41,570 nt of DNA from Thermodesulfovibrionia bacterium (lineage in GTDB: Bacteria > Nitrospirota > Thermodesulfovibrionia > UBA6902 > BMS3Bbin08): positions 1-41,570 of the forward strand of contig JAUXYI010000040.1 of NCBI GenBank assembly GCA_030694425.1. The letters run 5' to 3'. Shown here one piece after another: positions 33,301-40,613 of the stretch. How positions within the stretch are numbered: the first letter of the stretch is position 1; each line of letters begins with the position of its first letter. The notes beneath the pieces were generated by a model. The model ran no database searches and was not told where the DNA came from. It was given only the letters and a program-made list of their open reading frames with translations. Position numbers and translations under genes: made by a program.

Positions 33301-33924
33301 ATGATTATTAAAAAATTAGTTGTCGGTCCGCTTGAGGAAAATAGTTACGTTGTAGCTGATGAGAAAACAAAACAGGCTCTTGTTATTGACCCCGGAGATG
33401 AGCCGGACAGAATTATCGAATTAATAAAAAACAATGCTTTTGAGGTAAAAGCAGTTGTATGCACGCATGCCCATTTTGACCATATAGGAGCAGTTGGAGA
33501 TGTTAAGAAGGCGGCTGGCGCAAAGGTGTTAATCCATGAAAGCGATATGGAATTGTACAGGGGCGCTAAAGACCAGGCGGCTTTCTGGGGCTATGACCTT
33601 GACGACATCCCGGAGCCGGATGGTTTTCTTAATGAGGGAGATGAAGTGCGGATAGGAAATCTGACATTCAAAGTTTTGCATACGCCTGGCCACAGCCCCG
33701 GCGGGATATGCCTTTATGGTGAAGGAGTTGTGTTTACAGGCGATACGCTTTTTCAGGGTTCGGTTGGAAGAACGGATTTCCATGGTGGAGACATGGCAAA
33801 ACTTAAAGAGTCTTTTAAACGGTTGCTCAAATTGCCAGAAGATACAACCGTGCTTTCAGGGCATGGGCCAGAGACAACAATAGGGAGAGAAAAAAGAGAG
33901 AATTTTTTCATAACTGAACTATAG
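33301..33924 (+). CDS. MBL-fold metallohydrolase (glyoxalase II-like)
   Basis: A 207-residue metallo-beta-lactamase-fold enzyme. VCTHAHFDHIGAV is the HxHxDH metal site, HTPGHSPGGICLY the third His, VFTGDTLFQGSVGRTDF the bridging Asp, and LSGHGPETTIGREKREN the last His. This is the GloB-like hydroxyacylglutathione hydrolase subgroup; the true thioester substrate is unknown. The ATG at 33301 is chosen because the 16 codons before it derive from a dispersed repeat. Confidence 0.9.
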   Translation: MIIKKLVVGPLEENSYVVADEKTKQALVIDPGDEPDRIIELIKNNAFEVKAVVCTHAHFDHIGAVGDVKKAAGAKVLIHESDMELYRGAKDQAAFWGYDLDDIPEPDGFLNEGDEVRIGNLTFKVLHTPGHSPGGICLYGEGVVFTGDTLFQGSVGRTDFHGGDMAKLKESFKRLLKLPEDTTVLSGHGPETTIGREKRENFFITEL

Positions 33925-33927
33925 AGT

Positions 33928-33973
33928 TTGATTTTTCTTGTCTAACATACTATACTTAAGTAACTTAAGTATA
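33928..33973 (+). promoter_or_regulatory. Promoter and palindromic operator of the Phd/PIN pair
   Basis: TTGATT (33928-33933), 17 bp, TATACT (33951-33956). A perfect 23-nt palindrome, TATACTTAAGT-A-ACTTAAGTATA (33951-33973), covers the -10 box and ends just before the ribosome binding site TGGAGG. This is an autoregulation site for the antitoxin. Confidence 0.75.
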
Positions 33974-33983
33974 TGGAGGTTAA

Positions 33984-34265
33984 ATGGAAAAAACTATAAG
34001 CATTGAAAATGCACGAAAAAAACTGGGAGACCTTGTAGACGGAGTTAGAATAAAAGGTGACCTCTACATAATCAGTAAAAAAGGGAAACCAGCCGCAGCT
34101 ATCGTACCTCTGGAGATTGCTAAAAAACATGAAGAGTCAAAAAAAACTCTTTTAAGACTTATTAAGGAAGTTCATGAAAGGAACAAGGGTAAAAAACCAG
34201 AGGAAATAGAGGCTCTTATTAATAACGCTATTAAATGGGCAAGAAAGACTGAAGTAAAACATTAA
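33984..34265 (+). CDS. Phd/YefM-family antitoxin
   Basis: A 93-residue antitoxin. The N-terminal ISIENARKKLGDLVDGVRIK and YIISKKGKPAAAIVPLE are the Phd/YefM DNA-binding fold; the C-terminal helical tail (KKPEEIEALINNAIKWARKT) would wrap the toxin. Its stop overlaps the toxin ATG by one base. The palindrome 11 bp upstream of the start codon is the probable operator. The pair sits directly left of array 2. Confidence 0.88.
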   Translation: MEKTISIENARKKLGDLVDGVRIKGDLYIISKKGKPAAAIVPLEIAKKHEESKKTLLRLIKEVHERNKGKKPEEIEALINNAIKWARKTEVKH

Positions 34266-34711
34266 TGTTAAGGGTTGTCCTTGATACCAACCAGTTAATT
34301 TCCGCGATATTAAACCCACATGGTCTTGCAGATACTATACTGAAAGCCGCTGGATTAGGAAGCGACCAGAAATACGAACTCGTGATATCAAAATCTATAA
34401 CAAAAGAAATTGGGAGGGTTCTCAGATATCCGAGAATAAAAAAGCTGCATAATTGGTCAGAAGAAAAGATTGATTTGTTCCTTGCTCTTCTTGAAGAGAT
34501 AGCATTTGTTTCCGGAGAGACAGACGAGACATCTACTATTATTATAAAAGCTGACCCTGATGATGACAAATTCCTTCTCGCAGCTCTAAATGCAGGTGCA
34601 TCCTACATTGTTAGCAGAGATGAACATCTCCTATCTTTAGGAGAATATAAAGGCATAACTATCCTTTCCCCTGAGGTTTTTCTTTCAGCTTTAAAGAGAG
34701 GAGCATTATAA
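34265..34711 (+). CDS. PIN-domain toxin (COG1569-like)
   Basis: A 148-residue PIN-fold ribonuclease toxin. LRVVLDTNQLISAILNPHG carries the first catalytic Asp, ELVISKSITKEIGRVLRYP the Glu, and IIKADPDDDKFLLAALNAGA the later acids, followed by YIVSRDEHLL. This is the putative toxin-antitoxin system toxin component of the PIN family. It is intact, in contrast to the VapC at 17705. Confidence 0.9.
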   Translation: MLRVVLDTNQLISAILNPHGLADTILKAAGLGSDQKYELVISKSITKEIGRVLRYPRIKKLHNWSEEKIDLFLALLEEIAFVSGETDETSTIIIKADPDDDKFLLAALNAGASYIVSRDEHLLSLGEYKGITILSPEVFLSALKRGAL

Positions 34712-34714
34712 TAT

Positions 34715-34855
34715 TTGAAAAATAAAAAGCAAAAAGTGCAGTCCGGAGAAATTTCTCCTTCTGTTTTTAAGTGGATTGGGATACTAAAGACTAAAAAAAC
34801 TTATAAGAAACTTAGAGATGAATATATAAACTCCAGAATAAAGAAAGATTCTTGA
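34715..34855 (+). CDS. Possible 46-residue basic protein or gene relic
   Basis: A TTG-initiated frame of 46 codons just after the PIN toxin. It contains SGEISPSVFKWIGILKTKKT and ends DEYINSRIKKDS. The SPSVFKWIGILKT segment looks like the C-terminal end of a small antitoxin. Its stop codon overlaps the TTGACA box of the array 2 leader. The Shine-Dalgarno (AGAGGAG) is 12 bp away. It may be the tail of a gene cut off at its 5' end. Confidence 0.3.
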   Translation: MKNKKQKVQSGEISPSVFKWIGILKTKKTYKKLRDEYINSRIKKDS

Positions 34856-34880
34856 CAATACAAGGGGTTTAAATAATAAT
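34852..34880 (+). promoter_or_regulatory. Array 2 leader promoter
   Basis: TTGACA (34852-34857), 17 bp, AATAAT (34875-34880), the second copy of the sequence at 10664. The shared block is 37 bp with three substitutions. It stands at the left end of array 2. Confidence 0.55.
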
Positions 34881-34939
34881 TAAGACATACAAATCCTTAG
34901 CTTTCCATTGGTTAATCTCGTAGGAGAGGGAATAATTAT

Positions 34940-35098
34940 GGGGTAGTAACCATCAATAAAGAAGCCTCTAATATAATAACAGTTTCCTTCCCATATAATG
35001 CTCAGCTTGTTGAAAAGGTCAGAACCATTGATGGCCGCAAATGGCATAAGGGTAAAAAATACGGGAGCTTTCCAAATACTAATGGTGATGACCCATAG
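34940..35098 (+). pseudogene. Fragment resembling the N-terminus of a tyrosine recombinase
   Basis: The open frame ends at TAG 35096-35098. It reads NIITVSFPYNAQLVEKVRTI then DGRKWHKGKKYGSFPNTNGD. The FPYN-LVEKV-TI-GR-WH-K-W/G-SFPN pattern resembles the HARP-like N-terminal extension found on some bacterial XerCD-like integrases. No start codon is obvious and none of the catalytic domain is present. It lies between the array 2 leader and the GTTAGCCG core, the place where integrase sequence would be expected in an integron. Family recognition is from memory and tentative. The rest of the 34712-35217 gap shows no further gene. Confidence 0.45.
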
Positions 35099-35168
35099 GG
35101 AGGTATATCCGACATAGTCGTCTATCCCTTTAAAACTGGAAAAAAGGCGACATTGTCGTCTGTGAACG

Positions 35169-35187
35169 AGTTAGCCGCTCATTGCAG
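35169..35187 (+). other. GTTAGCCG recombination-core-like site, array 2
   Basis: AGTTAGCCGCTCATTGCAG, the counterpart of 10855-10873. Upstream lie CGACATAGTCGTC and CGACATTGTCGTC, near-identical quasi-palindromes. The first cassette gene starts 31 bp downstream. Candidate attI-like or attC right end. Confidence 0.4.
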
Positions 35188-35217
35188 CAAAAGTAAAAGG
35201 TAATTTAAATATTTGCT

Positions 35218-35952
35218 ATGGACAGTCAAAAAAATTTTTTAGAAAATATTAAATCAGTATTACCAGTTATTTCTGTTTTATTTCTAACATATGGATATGC
35301 CTATCTAAATATCTATTACAGCAATTTTGGGATCAAGGTTCAAAATTTCTTTTCAATTGAAGATTATTTGAGAGCTAATATAGACAATATTTATAAGTTA
35401 GTTTTTCCTTTTTTACTTTCATTTTTATGGGGTTTTTTCTCAAAAATGATAGATAGCAAACAAGTAACTCAAAGAAGAAAGATATTTGAAGATATTATTA
35501 CTTATATTCTCTTAGCAACATTAATTATCGCCGGTATAGTAAGTACGTATATAGTTAAATCTCCTGCAAGATACTGGCTTTATTGGTTAGCTGCGATGGG
35601 CATCTGGGTGGAAGTCGTTAGCAAAGTTACTTCAAAGATAAGGGATAAATTTGAAAAATTCAACATATGGGGTTATCTTTCAGTTTTTATTCTATTGCCT
35701 CTTACCTTTATCAATCTTTATTTTAATGCCAAGCTTGACGCTGCTAATATTATAGAGTTAAAAAAGCCAAGCAATATAGAAGTTTCTTTTGATGATAATT
35801 TTTTAAAATTAAATAAAATTGACACAAAACATTTATTTTTAATCGGCTCTAATTCAAACTATATGTTTTTTTATGATGCTAATAGTAGCCTTACATATAT
35901 TGCGCCTTTAAACATGGTAAAAGGCATTACGGTTAAAATGAATATATCATAA
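35218..35952 (+). CDS. Hypothetical membrane protein (array 2)
   Basis: A 244-residue protein with five predicted membrane segments (about 13-33, 60-78, 91-110, 116-131, 149-167) and an 80-residue C-terminal soluble tail (IDTKHLFLIGSNSNYMFFYD) that looks beta-rich. I recognise no family. It is the first gene after the array 2 core site and is closed by attC-like site f 40 bp after the stop. No Shine-Dalgarno of note precedes the ATG. Low G+C (AT-rich codons) matches cassette genes in array 1. Confidence 0.7.
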   Translation: MDSQKNFLENIKSVLPVISVLFLTYGYAYLNIYYSNFGIKVQNFFSIEDYLRANIDNIYKLVFPFLLSFLWGFFSKMIDSKQVTQRRKIFEDIITYILLATLIIAGIVSTYIVKSPARYWLYWLAAMGIWVEVVSKVTSKIRDKFEKFNIWGYLSVFILLPLTFINLYFNAKLDAANIIELKKPSNIEVSFDDNFLKLNKIDTKHLFLIGSNSNYMFFYDANSSLTYIAPLNMVKGITVKMNIS

Positions 35953-35991
35953 AAAAAGAGTTTCGATTTTTAGAAATTTTGTTGCAACGGC

Positions 35992-36066
35992 GGCTAACAG
36001 CAGGCTAAAAGAAAAAAAACAATAGGCAAATGCTATCGCACTTCTTTTAGCCTGTAACCGTTAGTT
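35992..36066 (+). other. attC-like site f
   Basis: GGCTAAC (35992-35998), AG, CAGGCTAAAAG (36001-36011), a 32-nt loop, CTTTTAGCCTG (36044-36054, perfect complement), TAACC, GTTAGTT (36060-36066). Total 75 nt. The stem nearly equals that of site e, 18 kb away in array 1. Confidence 0.75.
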
Positions 36067-36130
36067 GTTCATTGCGGGCGACTTTAAACTAAAATGTCAG
36101 TAATATTTAAACGCCTAACTAAGATTAAAA

Positions 36131-37156
36131 ATGACAAAAGTCGAGCGTATATTAAATAGGATTAAAAACCACCCCGTTATAAGCGTTTTTATTGTGATAG
36201 GAATTGTAATCATTTCTCTATCAACGTTTAAAGATTCTCTCCATGGTCTCTTTGGTCGATCTGACGGGAAGACACAAACCATCCAACAAAAAATGGAAAA
36301 ATCTCCAGGTTCAATTCAGGCTGGTCGTGATGTAAACATAGAAGTTCATATGGATAAAAGTTCTTCTGTTTCTCGTCCTGTTGCTCGATTTCCTTTTGAT
36401 TTACAGATACGTAATGCCAAAGAACGCATCAGATACCTCTCTCAAGAATATTTAAAAACAGATACAATGAGCCTCATTGAGGTAATCGGAGCGTATGGAG
36501 ACAATGTTCTTGATAGCCCCCAACTTTATGATTGGAATAAAGTTATGAATGAGCTTGAAAAACAAGGTTATATTAAGATTATTCTACGAACAGAAAACAA
36601 CATTGAGTTTAAAGTTTTGGGAAGGAGATTTACAGAACCAGCCCTTCAAGCCCCATTTGATATGACTCTATTTTTCTACCCTTCAGGATGGATGGGAGAT
36701 GGAGAATATGGCACAAGATACATCCAACTTAATACAGCGTTTAAAGAATGTAATCGCACTGGTGATACTGATGGTCTTTGCATCAAAATAAGCTACCAGC
36801 CAAATAAAAAGGGTTGGGCAGGCATTTATTGGCAATACCCGGATAGTAATTGGGGTGACCAGCGCGGGAGAAGAATTATGGGAGATAGGAGAATTATCTT
36901 TTGGGCAAAGGGAGAAAGAGGTGGTGAAGTAGTTGAATTTAAGGCGGGAGGAATTAATGCCCCCAACAAGCCTTATCGAGACAGTTTTGAAGTTTTCAGA
37001 GGGCGTATTGTTCTTACAGGAGAATGGAGAAGATATGAGATTTCTCTATCTGGACAAGATCTCTCCAATGTCATAGGAGCGTTCGCGTGGGTAGCGTCAA
37101 GAGATACAAATCCTGGGGGCGTAACCTTTTATTTGGATGATATTCGATATGAATAG
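36131..37156 (+). CDS. Membrane-anchored protein with C-terminal jelly-roll-like domain (array 2)
   Basis: A 341-residue protein. One N-terminal transmembrane helix (about 17-34, VISVFIVIGIVIISLSTF), then a linker with GSIQAGRDVNIEV, a motif seen in many prokaryotic signalling and effector proteins. A helical middle region (about 90-165) includes LIEVIGAYGDNVL and YDWNKVMNELEKQGYIKI. The C-terminal part has GWAGIYWQYPDSNWGD and GGVTFYLDDIRYE, typical of carbohydrate-binding beta-sandwich domains. Function unknown. It lies between attC-like sites f and g as a single-gene cassette. Confidence 0.7.
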   Translation: MTKVERILNRIKNHPVISVFIVIGIVIISLSTFKDSLHGLFGRSDGKTQTIQQKMEKSPGSIQAGRDVNIEVHMDKSSSVSRPVARFPFDLQIRNAKERIRYLSQEYLKTDTMSLIEVIGAYGDNVLDSPQLYDWNKVMNELEKQGYIKIILRTENNIEFKVLGRRFTEPALQAPFDMTLFFYPSGWMGDGEYGTRYIQLNTAFKECNRTGDTDGLCIKISYQPNKKGWAGIYWQYPDSNWGDQRGRRIMGDRRIIFWAKGERGGEVVEFKAGGINAPNKPYRDSFEVFRGRIVLTGEWRRYEISLSGQDLSNVIGAFAWVASRDTNPGGVTFYLDDIRYE

Positions 37157-37172
37157 AATGGCAGCCAACTTC

Positions 37173-37240
37173 ATCTAACATGGCGGAAAAGACTGTCGCG
37201 CAAACCGTAGGAGGCTTCTTTTCCGCCAATAACGTTATGC
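37173..37240 (+). other. attC-like site g
   Basis: ATCTAAC (37173-37179), one base, TGGCGGAAAAG (37181-37191), a 26-nt loop, CTTTTCCGCCA (37218-37228, perfect complement), ATAAC, GTTATGC (37234-37240). Total 68 nt, the same geometry as b and d. It starts 17 bp after the stop codon of the preceding gene. Confidence 0.75.
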
Positions 37241-37294
37241 GAAATACGATTTTTATTTAAAAAGGTGGGAACATCCCCTCTTAACAATTAACTT

Positions 37295-37936
37295 ATGGGA
37301 AACACAATTCAAATAGATCATGACCAGAAAGAAAACTGGTTTATTAAAAATATTAAAAAGTATCAAGTAATTACATTTACTTTCGGATTCCTGCTCCTTT
37401 ACCGGTTTTCAACATTTCTAATTGGATACTTTGCAGACAAAAATTTATTCTTAGAAAGATTTGGCCTGAATATTTGGTTTTGGGCAATCGGCATTCCCAT
37501 TATATATTTTCTTCAATGGTTGTTGGTGGTTTGTGTTGCCTCAAAACTTTCAAAAGATAAATTACAACAAAAATTTTTAAGACACCCAATAGCAACAATC
37601 ATCTTATTTATTCTCTATGTTACAGACCTACCATACAGATTAGCGGAATACGGTGGTAATATTACCAATATATTTGAAACGATTGTTTATTATGCCTTCG
37701 TTTCATTTCTTTGGTGGCTACTTGTATGCTGGATTAGCACTAAAATTTTTAAAAAACAAAGGTTTCAATGGCGTTGGTATAAAAAAATAATGGAAAAATT
37801 TTTTGTTGTAATGCCAATTGCTTATAAAGTTATTTTGGGGTTGATTATAGCCTTTTTACTCTTTTTCATTATATTTTTGTTATTGACAATTGTATTCAAA
37901 TATTCAGGCCAAGATTTAAAAATGTTATTTTCTTAA
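37295..37936 (+). CDS. Hypothetical membrane protein (array 2)
   Basis: A 213-residue protein with five predicted membrane helices (about 24-46, 60-80, 97-115, 130-148, 180-202). Many aromatic residues (FLWWLLVCWI, RFQWRWYKK) and a short N-terminal cytoplasmic part. I recognise no family. It begins 54 bp after attC-like site g. The next small gene follows after 39 bp, so they may share a cassette. Confidence 0.65.
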   Translation: MGNTIQIDHDQKENWFIKNIKKYQVITFTFGFLLLYRFSTFLIGYFADKNLFLERFGLNIWFWAIGIPIIYFLQWLLVVCVASKLSKDKLQQKFLRHPIATIILFILYVTDLPYRLAEYGGNITNIFETIVYYAFVSFLWWLLVCWISTKIFKKQRFQWRWYKKIMEKFFVVMPIAYKVILGLIIAFLLFFIIFLLLTIVFKYSGQDLKMLFS

Positions 37937-37975
37937 TTTTTAACTAAATTATAGAGTTTATAGGAGGAAGATCTT

Positions 37976-38239
37976 ATGAAAACAATCGGCAAAATTATCG
38001 GTTATCTAATATGGATAGGAGCAGGAATCCTAATGTTTATTTTCTGGCTTATGGCCATGAGTAAATGGTTGGGATTACTTGGCACCATCTTAGCTTTTGT
38101 ATTATGCCCTGGCTTAGTAATATTTCCGATTGTATTTTGGATTGTAGAAGGGGTGTTCCCAGTTTTCTATTTCATAGTTTGGGGCGTTGGAATAGTAGGA
38201 CTTATAATCACTGGCTTATCCAGCATCGGAGAAGATTAA
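37976..38239 (+). CDS. Small hypothetical membrane protein (array 2)
   Basis: An 87-residue, almost wholly hydrophobic protein with about three membrane helices (IIGYLIWIGAGILMFIFWLM, LGTILAFVLCPGLVIFPIVF, VFYFIVWGVGIVGLIITGL). AGGAGG lies 9 bp before the ATG. No family is recognised. A partial attC-like sequence starts 18 bp after its stop. Confidence 0.65.
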   Translation: MKTIGKIIGYLIWIGAGILMFIFWLMAMSKWLGLLGTILAFVLCPGLVIFPIVFWIVEGVFPVFYFIVWGVGIVGLIITGLSSIGED

Positions 38240-38257
38240 AAATAAAAATCGTACATC

Positions 38258-38349
38258 GTATAACAGCGCAAAGATAGGCGCAAAGATAGGGACAGCGACC
38301 ATTAATAAAGAAAGATTTACCCGTACCGGCAGATAACAGAGTGCTTGAG
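38258..38349 (+). other. Partial attC-like sequences (site j)
   Basis: GTATAACAGCGCAAAGATAG (38258-38277) could be one left half; its CGCAAAGATAGG unit is repeated in tandem. AGATAACAGAGTGCTTGAG (38331-38349) equals the left arm of site d over 19 bases, but the expected CTTAAGCACTC and GTTA box are missing. Read as truncated sites before the HicB-like gene. Confidence 0.5.
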
Positions 38350-38408
38350 GTTAAGCTTTGCTATTCTAAAAATTCTTCTAAAAGACTTTGAAGGAGAGGT
38401 GAACTTTA

Positions 38409-38621
38409 ATGTATAAGTATGAAATTATTATTTACTGGGATAATCAAGACCGTATTTATATTGCAGATGTTCCTGAACTACCAGGTTGCTCTGCTCACGG
38501 TAATACTTATGACAAGGCGTTAAATAATGCAAAAAAAGCCATTCAATTATGGATTGATACAGCAAAAGAATTTGGAGACCCAATACCTGAACCAAAAGGT
38601 CAGCGTTTAATTTACGCATAA
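38409..38621 (+). CDS. HicB-like antitoxin (orphan)
   Basis: A 70-residue protein of the short HicB-like type: YEIIIYWDNQDRIYIADVPE, LPGCSAHGNTYDKALNNAKK and AIQLWIDTAKEFGDPIPEPK give the complete partial-RNase-H fold. GAAGGAGAGG precedes the ATG. No HicA toxin gene is seen on either side, so it is an orphan antitoxin or a solitary cassette. It is the last gene of array 2; no complete attC follows. Confidence 0.88.
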   Translation: MYKYEIIIYWDNQDRIYIADVPELPGCSAHGNTYDKALNNAKKAIQLWIDTAKEFGDPIPEPKGQRLIYA

Positions 38622-38775
38622 CAGACTGCATCACCCCCTGTTTTTTAAGAAGAATACCCACAACAGAGAGGTAGCAAAAAAGAAAAGACAATAGAAACAT
38701 CGTCATTAAGTTGTATCATTCTTAGTAACTTACCACATAGTGTCTTGTCTAACGGTTCTTTACATTTTTTGAAGT

Positions 38776-38840
38776 GTCATTCCGGCTTGACCGGAATCTT
38801 TCCCCTTGTAAAAAAAGGATTCCCGACAGGCGGGAATGAC
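38776..38840. repeat. GTCATTCCGGCTTGACCGGAAT-type repeat
   Basis: GTCATTCCGGCTTGACCGGAAT and GGATTCCCGACAGGCGGGAATGAC with an A-rich middle. It lies at the right edge of array 2, as 19107-19230 does for array 1. The rest of the 294-bp gap shows nothing. Confidence 0.85.
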
Positions 38841-38915
38841 AGAATTGTGTAAATTTATTTATGAGACATGACAATAGAAAACAAATTAGGCACAAATACG
38901 TTATAATTTTTCGTT

Positions 38916-39662
38916 ATGAAACTGATTGTTCTTGGCAGTGGGACATGCGTGCCATCTCTGAAAAGAAGTGCACCTGCGTATTATCTTGAGGCAGAGGGAA
39001 AACAGATATTAATTGACTGTGGTGGTGGAACGCTTTTACAGCTTGAAAAGATAGGCAAGAGTTATAAAGATATAGACGCTGTGTTTGTTACCCACACTCA
39101 TCCAGACCATATAGCAGATCTTATGCCATTAATACATGCGCTTCTTGCGACGCCGTTATTTACAAGAGAAAAAGACTTATTCCTTATCGGGTCTAAAGGA
39201 TTTAAAAAATTTTATGAAAAATGCATTGCCAGTATTATGGGCAAGCCCAAAACATTTTCAATCCAGATAATTGAGATTGAAGACAAAATGGATTATCCGC
39301 CTTTCCAGATTCTCGCAGCAAAAACAGTCCATTCAGAAAACAGCATTGCTTTTAGATTTGAATATAGAGGTAAGTCATTAGTTCTTACAGGCGATGCAGA
39401 TTACGATCAGGACATCATTGAGCTCTCAAATAATGCGGATTTATTAATTGCAGATTGTTCTTTTACTGAGTCTATGAAGGGGCAGGGGCACATGACTCCG
39501 AAGGAATGCGGTCTTGTCGCAAAAAAAGCAGGCGCCAGAAAACTCCTTTTATCGCATTTTTATCCTTTGCCTTTTCCCGATGATGAGAGAATAAAAGAAT
39601 GCAGGCAGGTTTTTGACGGTGATGTTTCTCTTGCAGAGGACTTCTTAGAGCTTAATCTTTAA
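38916..39662 (+). CDS. MBL-fold metallohydrolase (RNase Z-like)
   Basis: A 248-residue metallo-beta-lactamase-fold protein. It opens LIVLGSGTCVPSLKRSAPAY and ILIDCGGGTLLQL; VFVTHTHPDHIADLMPLIHA is the HxHxDH site, VHSENSIAFRFEYRGKSLVLTGDADYD the middle His and Asp, and LLLSHFYP the last His. This form is close to RNase Z/ElaC-like and PqqB-like proteins; tRNA 3' processing is possible but the exosite arm is not evident. Length is shorter than classic RNase Z (about 300). Confidence 0.85.
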   Translation: MKLIVLGSGTCVPSLKRSAPAYYLEAEGKQILIDCGGGTLLQLEKIGKSYKDIDAVFVTHTHPDHIADLMPLIHALLATPLFTREKDLFLIGSKGFKKFYEKCIASIMGKPKTFSIQIIEIEDKMDYPPFQILAAKTVHSENSIAFRFEYRGKSLVLTGDADYDQDIIELSNNADLLIADCSFTESMKGQGHMTPKECGLVAKKAGARKLLLSHFYPLPFPDDERIKECRQVFDGDVSLAEDFLELNL

Positions 39663-39691
39663 CCCGGAAAACGCAGTTAAAAAAAATAAAA

Positions 39692-39825
39692 AACAGCAGA
39701 ACACAGATTTTAAAAGATTTATCATGATTAACACAGATAATTCTATGAATATTTTTATTCAAAGACGTATAAAGATATTTCTTTTTTTAAATCATGTAGT
39801 TTCTGTGTTTATCCGTGTCCAATTG
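39692..39825. repeat. CACAGAT/ATCTGTG inverted dispersed repeat
   Basis: AACAGCAGAACACAGATTTT and GATTAACACAGATAATTC on the left face TTTCTGTGTTTATCCGTGTCC on the right. It lies between convergent genes and could form a long weak hairpin that ends transcription from both sides. Confidence 0.6.
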
Positions 39826-39859
39826 CACTTTTTGGGTTAAAAAAGTAATACCCCGCTCT

Positions 39860-40555
39860 TTATGTCGGCTTCTTTGCTGCTGCTACTTTTTTTGCTGTTT
39901 CGCGGATAGCGCCAGGAATATTCTTGTCTTTTTCAAGCATCAATAAATCCTTGAGTTTCAGGTTGTACATATATTTTAGTGAAATCGCAATAGGTGTTTT
40001 TGGATTGGTAACAATGGCATAAACAATTGAATAGTTTTTAAGCCATTCCTTCCTTTTTGCAATGGTCCTGATAATTTCGTCAGGCGTAGTTTTCTGTTTT
40101 GCAATAAGTTCTATCTCACTCTCTGAAATCCTGGGATTATCCAGGACGGACAGCATTACTTCCTTATTTGTGTCACGCAAAAGGATTGACCTTATCTCTC
40201 TGCCGCCTTTAAGCGCAAGCTGGATTCTCTCTCCGACTTTCAGTTTTTGAATCTTTTGAAGTAAGCTTTGTGTCCTGTGCTTATATTTTATTTCTTCTGA
40301 AACAGGCTCTTCTGGTGTTTCCTCAACCACGTGCGGAACTGGTAATTGTAATGTTTGCGCAACAAATTGTCTTGTATCCCCGGGAGTATTCGGATGGTCA
40401 AGAAGATATCTGAGAATTTCTGGTCTGTGGATGTTTTTATGGGCTATCTCCTCGAAAAGCGATGGTTCAACGGCGCTATCAAATAGAAGAATCTCAATGA
40501 CTTTTAGAGACAGGGCAGATGTGTCAAGCGGAATTAGCTTAATGTCTTCTTCCAT
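39860..40555 (-). CDS. Conserved hypothetical helical-repeat protein
   Basis: A 231-residue, mostly helical, soluble protein. Segments of about 30-40 residues recur with a pattern like IAHKNIHRPEILRYLLDHPNTP, VMLSVLDNPRISESEIELIA and VYAIVTNPKTPIAISLKYM, suggesting HEAT-like repeats. It ends in a Lys/Ala-rich tail (AKKVAAAKKP). I do not know a function. Proteins of this look occur in Nitrospirota and deltaproteobacteria. It lies 58 bp downstream of tlyA on the same strand and is probably co-transcribed. Confidence 0.7.
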   Translation of the reverse strand: MEEDIKLIPLDTSALSLKVIEILLFDSAVEPSLFEEIAHKNIHRPEILRYLLDHPNTPGDTRQFVAQTLQLPVPHVVEETPEEPVSEEIKYKHRTQSLLQKIQKLKVGERIQLALKGGREIRSILLRDTNKEVMLSVLDNPRISESEIELIAKQKTTPDEIIRTIAKRKEWLKNYSIVYAIVTNPKTPIAISLKYMYNLKLKDLLMLEKDKNIPGAIRETAKKVAAAKKPT

Positions 40556-40613
40556 AAATTTTATTAATTATATAGATGCCGGATGAAAGAGGTCAAGGTA
40601 AGGAATAATAAAA

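Noticed and set aside
35985-36070. Attc-like sites considered as rho-independent terminators.
   Set aside because: Loops of 26-32 nt are too long, no T-run follows, and the conserved GTTA/TAAC boxes lie outside the stem as in attC sites.
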